A DNA stretch of 8,838 nt from an uncultured Ruminococcus sp. (GTDB lineage Bacteria > Bacillota > Clostridia > Oscillospirales > CAG-272): assembly GCA_902782785.1 (NCBI GenBank), contig CACZOH010000060.1:1-8838 (forward strand), written 5' to 3'. The position numbers were made by a program, and so were the translations under genes. Under the pieces are notes generated by a model that was not told the origin of the DNA, did no database searches, and worked only from the letters and a program-made list of their open reading frames with translations. Below, piece by piece: positions 1-5,302 of this stretch; the first letter of the stretch is position 1; every line of letters starts with the position of its first letter.

Positions 1-76
1 CGCTGCCGAGCAGGTGTGATCCCTGCGCCGACGGTAAGGAAGCTTATAACGCTTCTTAAAGTCCGGATGAGAGAAA
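1..76 (+). ncRNA. FMN riboswitch (RFN element), 3' part, cut by window start
   Basis: The sequence carries the conserved 3' half of the RFN element. A small stem (CAGG at 11-14 with CCTG at 22-25, enclosing GTGTGAT) is followed by GCCGACGGT (27-35). A variable 7-bp stem comes next (37-43 with 51-57), and then the signature AGTCCGGATGAGAGA (60-74). The 5' half, with the first P1 strand and the early conserved loops, lies before the window. The family binds flavin mononucleotide and shuts down riboflavin synthesis or uptake genes. The next gene is a riboflavin transporter component and a terminator hairpin lies between them, so FMN-dependent transcription termination is the expected mode. The aptamer class is clear from sequence; the switching mode is inferred. 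Confidence 0.92.
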
Positions 77-80
77 ATAA

Positions 81-96
81 TTGCACGTACGTGCAA
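81..96. repeat. Perfect 16-bp palindrome between riboswitch and terminator
   Basis: TTGCACGTACGTGCAA is fully self-complementary. As RNA it can form a six-base-pair hairpin with a GUAC loop, lying 6-7 nt after the aptamer signature and 14 nt before the terminator stem. It may be part of the expression platform, an alternative hairpin or a spacer that shapes folding. A DNA operator for a dimeric regulator cannot be excluded. The palindrome is seen directly; its role is not known. Confidence 0.5.
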
Positions 97-109
97 AGAA
101 AGGTTTTTA

Positions 110-140
110 AAGCCCCCGATTTTTTCGGGGGCTTGATTTT
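110..140 (+). terminator. Riboswitch-controlled terminator hairpin just before ribU start
   Basis: AGCCCCCGA (111-119) pairs perfectly with TCGGGGGCT (125-133) around a five-T loop, and A110 with T134 extends the stem. A T-rich tail follows (GATTTTATT). The stem ends about 10 nt before the ribU ATG. The only purine-rich stretch in reach of that start is the GGGGG inside the 3' arm (127-131), so the hairpin could block both transcription and ribosome binding. The antiterminator partner is not visible and is probably upstream of the window. Confidence 0.85.
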
Positions 141-143
141 ATT

Positions 144-923
144 ATGAAACTAAAAGAAATGAAATGCCCGCATTGCGGCGCAAATATGAAGATCGACATT
201 TTGAATAAAAACGTCAAATGTGAATACTGCGGTACGGAGTTTATCACAGAAGAAGAAACGGCAACCGATTTAAACTCTGAAAAGCGTAAAAATACCGTAA
301 AAATAAGCAGAAAAAGAAAAATAATTATTTATAAGCTTGTTATAACCGCCGTAATGTCGGCGCTCGCGGCGATCCTGATGCTGCCCGTATTTGAGATAAT
401 GCTGCCGTTTATGCCGCCTTATATCAAATTTGATTTTTCTGATTTTCCCGCTCTTTTCGCGGGAATAACCGCCGGACCTTTGTACGGCGTTGCCGTCTGC
501 CTTATAAAAAATCTGATACATATCCCGCTCGGAAGCACGGGCGGTATAGGTGAGATAGCGAATTTTGTTATAGGCGCGGTCTACGTTCTCACATCGTCTC
601 TGATCTATAATAAGATCAAAAAGCGCAAAGGCATCCTCATAGGCGGTCTGTGCGGTTCTTTCGCCATGGCGCTCGCCGCTTATCCCGTCAATCTGTTCAT
701 CGTTTATCCCGCTTACACGCGCATATATTTCGGCGGTTCGGTGCAGAGCGTTGTGGAGACTTATTCAAAAATACTGCCGTGGATATCAAATCTGCCTATG
801 GCGCTTCTCATATTCAACACGCCGTTCAACATAGGAAAAGGTCTGATCTTAACGCTCATCGCCGTACTCGCGTATTCCGCGCTGTCTCCGCTCCTCAAAC
901 TCGTAGAGGCAAAATTTGAATAA
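144..923 (+). CDS. ribU: RibU-type ECF riboflavin transporter substrate-binding (S) component with N-terminal zinc-ribbon
   Basis: This is a membrane protein of the RibU family, the riboflavin-binding S component that works with an energy-coupling module (EcfA, EcfA', EcfT) encoded elsewhere. Residues about 60-255 are hydrophobic, with roughly six membrane segments. They include family-like motifs KFDFSDFP (95-102), KNLIH (122-126) and STGGIGEIANF (131-141). The FMN riboswitch directly upstream fits riboflavin uptake. Residues 1-35 are unusual: CPHC (8-11) and CEYC (26-29) form a CxxC-x14-CxxC zinc-ribbon, joined by a basic linker to the membrane domain. The 259-aa length exceeds the roughly 190-210 aa of typical RibU because of this extension. 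The ATG at 144 has no free Shine-Dalgarno site. The next in-frame ATG (159) also lacks one and would still include the ribbon. Confidence 0.93.
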   Translation: MKLKEMKCPHCGANMKIDILNKNVKCEYCGTEFITEEETATDLNSEKRKNTVKISRKRKIIIYKLVITAVMSALAAILMLPVFEIMLPFMPPYIKFDFSDFPALFAGITAGPLYGVAVCLIKNLIHIPLGSTGGIGEIANFVIGAVYVLTSSLIYNKIKKRKGILIGGLCGSFAMALAAYPVNLFIVYPAYTRIYFGGSVQSVVETYSKILPWISNLPMALLIFNTPFNIGKGLILTLIAVLAYSALSPLLKLVEAKFE

Positions 924-948
924 AACGGTAAAAATATAAAACTTTTAC

Positions 949-977
949 TTGACAATATATTGAAATCGTGATATACT
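949..977 (+). promoter_or_regulatory. SigA-type promoter for the membrane-protein pair
   Basis: TTGACA (949-954) and TATACT (972-977) are separated by exactly 17 bp, with an extended -10 TG at 969-970. Transcription would start near 984. This puts a short leader with the strong ribosome site AAGGAG (992-997) 7 nt ahead of the ATG at 1005. It makes the 1005 gene independent of the FMN-controlled ribU transcript, although no terminator is visible after ribU. Confidence 0.85.
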
Positions 978-1004
978 TTATAAAAAATATAAAGGAGATA
1001 TATT

Positions 1005-1751
1005 ATGGGAAAACTTAATATCAAGGAAGCTTTTTCAAAAATGTCAAAATTCCAGCTGATTGCGACTATACTCCTTCTTGCGGCGGTTGCACTGTTTGTT
1101 TTGCAGTTTTTTGTAAGTTACATTATAGATATAATCTGGAATAACTATTTCAGAACGATGTTTGCAAGCTTTTATAACTTCTGCAACCTCTGTATCGGTT
1201 TCATTATTCGCGTTGTCGATATAGCGATCGTTGCAGGACTTGCGCTCTCGATGCTTGTCGGAAGCAAAAAGAATTTTGCCGTATTGCTGATTATAAAAGC
1301 GGCTGTCGCATTATTGAACGTCATGGTCCTGACTCCCGGTCTGGTGTTCCTTTTCAATCTGGTATATCCCAACGGAAGGATCGGATACGGTGATCTGTTC
1401 TTCAACTATTTCATACAGATAGCTCTTGCTGCGGCGTACTGTCTGCTTGCCGTGCTCTTGCTCGGCGGCTTCAAAAAGCTTGTAAAGATACTCGGCTTTG
1501 CTGCGGCGGGCGCGATCGCTCTCATTTCCATCAGATACATAGTCATTTTCTTCACGGCGACCGCGGCGCTTCCGGGATACTTTGCCGAGAGAAAAGTTTC
1601 CGGCATTCTGAAAACGTTCTTCGCCGACTGGCCGAACTCTATTGCGTCCGTCGCCGTTGCTGCGGCTCTCGTGCTCATAGCGCTCGGATTCACGTTCGCC
1701 GTTATCAGAAAATCGGCTAAAAAAGACGCGGCTCAAAAGTCCGCGGAATAA
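1005..1751 (+). CDS. Six-TM integral membrane protein, unknown function
   Basis: I do not recognise a named family. The 248-aa protein has a short positively charged N-terminus and about six membrane segments (near residues 17-40, 61-86, 90-119, 133-154, 159-184 and 211-234). It ends in a lysine-rich tail (RKSAKKDAAQK), which suggests a cytoplasmic C-terminus. There are no obvious catalytic motifs, conserved charged pairs inside the membrane or ATP-binding sites. The start is well set by AAGGAG 7 nt upstream and by the promoter at 949-977. The next gene follows after 30 nt and has the same topology and similar loop features, which suggests an old tandem duplication and co-transcription. Transport, sensing and lipid-related roles are all possible, and the sequence does not choose between them. 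Confidence 0.85.
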   Translation: MGKLNIKEAFSKMSKFQLIATILLLAAVALFVLQFFVSYIIDIIWNNYFRTMFASFYNFCNLCIGFIIRVVDIAIVAGLALSMLVGSKKNFAVLLIIKAAVALLNVMVLTPGLVFLFNLVYPNGRIGYGDLFFNYFIQIALAAAYCLLAVLLLGGFKKLVKILGFAAAGAIALISIRYIVIFFTATAALPGYFAERKVSGILKTFFADWPNSIASVAVAAALVLIALGFTFAVIRKSAKKDAAQKSAE

Positions 1752-1781
1752 ACGAAAGCGAAAAAAAGGAAAAGATCAAAA

Positions 1782-2471
1782 ATGTCTGAAGCTGAAAGGA
1801 AAATGTCGTCCCTATCAAAAATAACCGTGACGATTTTAATTACGGCGTTTTTCCTCTTAGCCTCCGGCGGTATAATATCGGTTTTTACGCCCGGATTTTT
1901 TGCCGCCGCGACAAGCGATCTGCCGTCGGTTCTGACGTTTATCTTTGACGTTTTATACTTTATTCTCTCGGAGATCATGCTTTTCGCCCTTATAAAAACG
2001 ATCTTTGAAAGAAAAAAAGGATACGCGGCGTTTATCCTTTGCTTTGCCGCGCTCATAAATACGATAGACCTTCTGTTTGCTCGCCCCACGCTTTCCGCAT
2101 TGGCGGGCAAAAGCTTTTTGACTGTTTCACCGGAGGAGTGGGTAACGCTTCTCGTAAGACTTCATTTTACGGTTATGATATCCGCGATATCCGCGCTTCT
2201 GCTCGGCGCGTTCAAGCAAAACAGAAGCGCCGCGGGGATTTTTCTCGCTGTCCTCACGTCGCTTTGTACGCTTTCAAATACAGTTTTCTGGGTGCGCTTT
2301 GTACAGAGCGCCATGGCGTATTTTCTGCGCGGAGATTTCAAAACTGCGTTTACGCTCGTATTCGGCAATATGGCCATTGAATCCGGCGTCGCTCTCGCCG
2401 TCTCCGGCGTCGCGCTGATAAGCGTCGGATGCGCCGTCGCTTCAAAGAAAAAAGCGAAGAAAGCGACTTGA
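1782..2471 (+). CDS. Six-TM integral membrane protein, probable diverged paralogue of the preceding gene
   Basis: The 229-aa protein of unknown function has predicted membrane segments near residues 13-34, 48-74, 79-100, 120-143, 149-172 and 197-220, and a lysine-rich C-terminal tail (SKKKAKKAT). Its order of segments and loops matches the gene before it. A basic ERKKGYA loop stands before TM3 where the neighbour has GSKKNFA, and LLLGAFKQ ends TM4 where the neighbour has LLLGGFKK. The 30-nt gap holds only a weak AAAGGA site (1766-1770), and no promoter or terminator is seen, so the two genes are probably one transcript. An in-frame ATG at 1803 has an AAAGGA only 2 nt before it, too close, so 1782 is preferred. 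The stop codon lies inside the -35 box of the next promoter. Confidence 0.82.
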   Translation: MSEAERKMSSLSKITVTILITAFFLLASGGIISVFTPGFFAAATSDLPSVLTFIFDVLYFILSEIMLFALIKTIFERKKGYAAFILCFAALINTIDLLFARPTLSALAGKSFLTVSPEEWVTLLVRLHFTVMISAISALLLGAFKQNRSAAGIFLAVLTSLCTLSNTVFWVRFVQSAMAYFLRGDFKTAFTLVFGNMAIESGVALAVSGVALISVGCAVASKKKAKKAT

Positions 2472-2496
2472 CAAAAGCGCCGCGTTTTGATATAAT
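2468..2496 (+). promoter_or_regulatory. Near-perfect consensus SigA promoter for the lipoprotein gene
   Basis: TTGACA (2468-2473) and TATAAT (2491-2496) both match the consensus fully, with a 17-bp spacer and an extended TGa just before the -10 box (2488-2490). The -35 box overlaps the TGA stop (2469-2471) of the upstream membrane protein. Transcription would begin near 2503, giving a leader of about 20 nt with an AAAGGCGG ribosome site (2511-2518) before the ATG at 2524. No operator-like inverted repeat is evident, so high constitutive expression is expected. Confidence 0.9.
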
Positions 2497-2523
2497 GTAA
2501 AAAAAATATCAAAGGCGGCAGAA

Positions 2524-3471
2524 ATGAAAATACTGAGGATCACCGCCGCGATGCTTGTCACGGCGGTATTTTTGACCGTGTTGTGCGCCTGCGGGCAGGA
2601 CAGAAGCGGTTATATGACGAATAATTGCAAAAAGGACGGAGTAAAGGAGTTTATCGCACAGTATCCGGAGCTTAAGGAATACGGATTTACCGAAAAAACG
2701 TGCTATAATATAACGCCCGACAATTTCGGCGGCATTACGCTTTATAAATCATCAGAGACCGCTTACACCGTCGCGGTATATCCCGGCTACAGTTATACGT
2801 TTATCGATACGTCCTCCGCTCCCGGGCTTATAAGCGCGTCGCTTTGCGACTTTGACGGAAACGGCGTGACGGATATTATATACACGTATAGCTCCGAGAC
2901 GGAGAAAAAATACGGCATAGGCGTTTACAGCGGCGTGACGGGCGTTTCCTCTCCCGTTATCCAAAGCGACGGCTCGCTTTGCCCGTACGTTGTTAAACAA
3001 CGGTCAAACGACGCATCGCTGCCCGACGTTTATTCGATCCTCGCGGTCACGGTCGAAGCGTTTGACAATAACCCCGCGGACCTCGGATGCGTGGCGGTAG
3101 CCGATATCGGGACCATCACCGCGCGCGACGGCGCACCGTATTTCAGTATGGACAGCGGAGAGAGCGTTGAAGTTGTTGGATACAGCGATGAAGGGATCAA
3201 AAAAGTCATTATAACCTCCGTCCCCACGTCGTCCGAACACGATAAAACCGTAGAAGACGCGGAAGAGATAAAGCAAATATCCGATTTCGTCAAAGGTATA
3301 AAAACAAAGGATGAGGCGGAGCCCGACGCTTCAAAGACGACGTTTATTATAGCGTTTGTCTACGACGAAAACAAGGTCTGCTACGCATATTATAACGAGG
3401 GCGGATACTTCAAATTCCACGGGGAAAGTTGGAAAAAGACGGACGGAGAGGAAAAAACTCCGTTTAATTAA
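2524..3471 (+). CDS. Secreted lipoprotein with FG-GAP/VCBS-like acidic motif, unknown function
   Basis: The 315-aa protein starts with a classical lipoprotein signal: basic MKILR, a hydrophobic stretch to residue 20, and the lipobox L-C-A-C with the probable lipidated Cys23. It should therefore be anchored to the outer face of the membrane. Residues 109-120 read DFDGNGVTDIIY, an acidic calcium-loop-like motif typical of FG-GAP/VCBS repeats in beta-propeller proteins. Only one clear copy is seen, so a full propeller is not supported. The rest is mixed beta-rich sequence with a charged C-terminus. It has its own strong promoter and is followed by a terminator, so it forms a single-gene unit. 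The role is unknown; surface binding or envelope maintenance are possible. Confidence 0.87.
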   Translation: MKILRITAAMLVTAVFLTVLCACGQDRSGYMTNNCKKDGVKEFIAQYPELKEYGFTEKTCYNITPDNFGGITLYKSSETAYTVAVYPGYSYTFIDTSSAPGLISASLCDFDGNGVTDIIYTYSSETEKKYGIGVYSGVTGVSSPVIQSDGSLCPYVVKQRSNDASLPDVYSILAVTVEAFDNNPADLGCVAVADIGTITARDGAPYFSMDSGESVEVVGYSDEGIKKVIITSVPTSSEHDKTVEDAEEIKQISDFVKGIKTKDEAEPDASKTTFIIAFVYDENKVCYAYYNEGGYFKFHGESWKKTDGEEKTPFN

Positions 3472-3489
3472 GATTAAGGATTAAGAGGT

Positions 3490-3522
3490 GCGGCGGGATG
3501 CGTTCCCGTCGCGGGTTTTTTT
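3490..3522 (+). terminator. Rho-independent terminator after the lipoprotein gene
   Basis: GCGGCGGGA (3490-3498) pairs with TCCCGTCGC (3504-3512) through nine pairs, one of them G-U, around the loop TGCGT. GGG and then seven T residues (3516-3522) follow. A second, shorter hairpin CCCG-tcg-CGGG (3505-3515) sits flush against the T run and competes with the long one for the same bases. Either form can act as the terminator. Confidence 0.82.
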
Positions 3523-3558
3523 AAGAATAAATAATTGCAAAAAAAAAATTTAAAAAAC

Positions 3559-3589
3559 CGAAAGATTATGACCTTCTGTTACGTATAAT
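3559..3589 (+). promoter_or_regulatory. Candidate ECF-type, possibly autoregulated, promoter for the sigma-factor gene
   Basis: CGAAAG (3559-3564) is followed after 17 bp by CGTA (3582-3585). This resembles the TGAAAC-N16/17-CGTA pattern known for several Bacillus ECF sigma factors. The CGTA runs into TATAAT (3584-3589), which could also act as a SigA -10 box, but no good TTGACA stands 17 bp before it. The site is about 40 nt upstream of the sigma-factor gene. Autoregulation is common in this family. The match is partial, so this is a hypothesis. Confidence 0.4.
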
Positions 3590-3628
3590 ATGTGACGGCG
3601 CTGCTGAAGGCGTTGAAGGAGAGAAGAA

Positions 3629-4174
3629 ATGGATAAAGGCGCAGAGTATTATAAACGGTACCTTGACGGCGACGACGAGGGCTTTGTCCTTATTGTCCGC
3701 GACTATAAGGACGGGCTTATACTGTATCTCAACGGTATATGCAAAAACGCGCATACGGCGGAGGAAATGTGCGAGGAGACGTTTTTCCGCCTTATAACAA
3801 AGCGCCCGCGCTATAACGGCGCCGCGTCGTTTAAAACGTGGCTTTACACGATAGGCAGAAACACCGCTTACGACGAGCTGCGAAGGCGCCGCGCCGATAT
3901 TTCGACCGACGGGCTTGAAATACCGTCCGGAATATCGCCTGAGGATAAGTACATAGAGGACGAGAGGCGCGCGGCCGTCAGACGTTCGGTAGGTTATCTG
4001 CCGCAAAAGCAGCGCGAGGCGGTATGGCTCACTTATTTTGAGGGAATGAGCGTAAAGGAGACCGCGAAAATAATGAAAAAGAGCGAAAACGCGGTATCCA
4101 TGCTTTTGAACCGCGCGAAACCGAAGCTTAAGGAAGCTCTTATAAGAGAGGGGATAACGGATGAAAACTTATGA
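3629..4174 (+). CDS. ECF (group 4) RNA polymerase sigma factor
   Basis: The 181-aa protein has the two-domain layout of ECF sigma factors. Sigma region 2 lies at about residues 17-87 and includes AEEMCEETFFRLI (44-56) and FKTWLYTIGRNTAYDELRRR (68-87), the core-binding and -10-recognising part. Region 4 is at about 115-172, with YLPQKQREAVWL and a helix-turn-helix around GMSVKETAKIMKKSENAVSM (139-158) that reads the -35 element. No region 1.1 or 3 is seen. AAGGAGAG (3616-3622) sets the start. The stop overlaps the next gene by 14 nt, so translation is coupled to a one-TM protein. That arrangement is usual for a sigma factor and its membrane-bound controller. The target genes are not shown by the window, except possibly its own promoter. 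Confidence 0.95.
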   Translation: MDKGAEYYKRYLDGDDEGFVLIVRDYKDGLILYLNGICKNAHTAEEMCEETFFRLITKRPRYNGAASFKTWLYTIGRNTAYDELRRRRADISTDGLEIPSGISPEDKYIEDERRAAVRRSVGYLPQKQREAVWLTYFEGMSVKETAKIMKKSENAVSMLLNRAKPKLKEALIREGITDENL

Positions 4175-5270
4175 AAAAATGGCGGCGGACGTATTGAAGC
4201 GCCGCGACGAATATGAGGAAAGCAGAAAACAAAGCGAGTCGTCGCTCAAAACCGCGGTGACCGTCGTTTTAGCGGGTGCGTTTATCGTATCCGCAATGAT
4301 AGTCGGTCCCATCATCGGAAGACTTATAAAATCCCCGGCAAATCAACCGTCGAATACGACCGACGCTGTCACACCCCCCGCGCAGACGGAAGAAATAAAA
4401 AAAGATAAGGAATTGACGTTTACTTTTATCAATTCAAAGGAATATAATGAGAATACATTAAAATCAATGTTCGGTTTAGTTACAGACAGCAAAGTTGATT
4501 TTAAAAATAGAACTGTTGAGGAGAAGGGGATCGAGCCTATAAAATATACTTTTTTAGGTAAAGAGTACATTGCCGAATATTCGGACAGCCAGTTTATAGG
4601 TAAGCACGGATTTGATGCGTATAAGTATAAGATAGTAAAAGATGGTACAATGGATGAAGACAGAGAGCCGTATATACTTTTGACAAAAGACGGGCAGTTT
4701 TATCAGATAATTGCGCTGACGCTTTTTAATGTGGATATGAGCGCGGTCCAAAGCAGAGAGGACATTGTGAAAGCGCTTCGCGAGGATGAAACGATGAAGA
4801 TACTCGGCGTGGACGGTTACACCGATGCTAGCTGTTCAATGATGTCGGAGAATTCATATGCGGTCGAATTTTACAATACGTCAAACGGTATACCGCTGTC
4901 GAAGAGTATGGAGATAAGAATAAAAGCCGACGGCTCCGTATTCGGCGTGAAGATATCGCCGGAGCTCAACGGGGAATATAACGGGCAGATATACGGTAAC
5001 GACGATATAAGCGTTGACAACCCGGACAGTGCGTTGATGAAAGCGTTGAACGAGAAGCTGGAGGAGATGTATAATTCGGACAAAACAAAGCTTTCAAGCT
5101 TCAAGTTCGATAGAATTCATTTTGCGCAGTACGAGGGAAAGCCCGCGGTATATATGTGGATGACGCTGTATATTGACTGCACGATGAATGAAAACGAGCC
5201 TTTCGGCGAAAATGTGCCTTGCCCGGAAGAGTTTATGGTCTTAATCGACGGTCTTGACCCTGTAAAATAA
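4161..5270 (+). CDS. One-TM membrane protein, putative anti-sigma or sensor partner of the ECF sigma factor
   Basis: The 369-aa protein has a short charged cytoplasmic N-terminus (about residues 1-29, including VLKRRDEYEESRK), a single membrane helix (31-53) and a large outer domain from about residue 60, beginning with a Pro/Thr/Asn-rich linker. The gene overlaps the sigma-factor gene by 14 nt and has its own ribosome site AGAGGGG (4147-4153). This context suggests it holds or controls the sigma factor. The N-terminus lacks the HxxxCxxC zinc anti-sigma motif and is very short for a full anti-sigma domain. It may instead be a sigma-regulated sensor or an unusual short anti-sigma. DNA coding for residues about 75-190 is far more AT-rich than its surroundings. 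I do not recognise the outer domain. Confidence 0.8.
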   Translation: MKTYEKMAADVLKRRDEYEESRKQSESSLKTAVTVVLAGAFIVSAMIVGPIIGRLIKSPANQPSNTTDAVTPPAQTEEIKKDKELTFTFINSKEYNENTLKSMFGLVTDSKVDFKNRTVEEKGIEPIKYTFLGKEYIAEYSDSQFIGKHGFDAYKYKIVKDGTMDEDREPYILLTKDGQFYQIIALTLFNVDMSAVQSREDIVKALREDETMKILGVDGYTDASCSMMSENSYAVEFYNTSNGIPLSKSMEIRIKADGSVFGVKISPELNGEYNGQIYGNDDISVDNPDSALMKALNEKLEEMYNSDKTKLSSFKFDRIHFAQYEGKPAVYMWMTLYIDCTMNENEPFGENVPCPEEFMVLIDGLDPVK

Positions 5271-5273
5271 AAC

Positions 5274-5302
5274 AAAAAAAGCGTCGGGTGACCGGCGCTT
5301 TA
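5274..5302. terminator. Bidirectional terminator shared by convergent genes
   Basis: AGCGTCGG (5280-5287) pairs with CCGGCGCT (5292-5299) around GTGA, with one G-T pair. Seven A residues precede it (5274-5280), giving a T run for the minus strand. A shorter TTT follows for the plus strand (5299-5301). It serves the sigma-partner gene (stop at 5270) and the minus-strand namZ gene, whose TAA (complement of 5300-5302) touches the stem with no spacer. It is the stronger terminator on the minus strand. Confidence 0.85.

Noticed and set aside
928..948. Possible terminator after ribU (GTAAAA with TTTTAC)
   Set aside because: It has only six A-T-rich pairs and no T run, and it lies directly at the next promoter's -35 box. 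It is too weak to call.
1311..1736. 141-codon minus-strand open frame over the first membrane protein
   Set aside because: The plus-strand gene has a strong promoter and ribosome site and a coherent membrane topology. The antisense product is charged and shows no family feature.
3566..4006. 146-codon minus-strand open frame over the sigma-factor gene
   Set aside because: The sigma factor has clear regions 2 and 4 and a strong ribosome site. The antisense frame has no start signal and a low-complexity, arginine-rich product.
4161..4300. Zinc-binding anti-sigma (ZAS) domain in the sigma-factor partner
   Set aside because: No HxxxCxxC or other cysteine motif is present in the short N-terminal part, so only a putative partner role is assigned.
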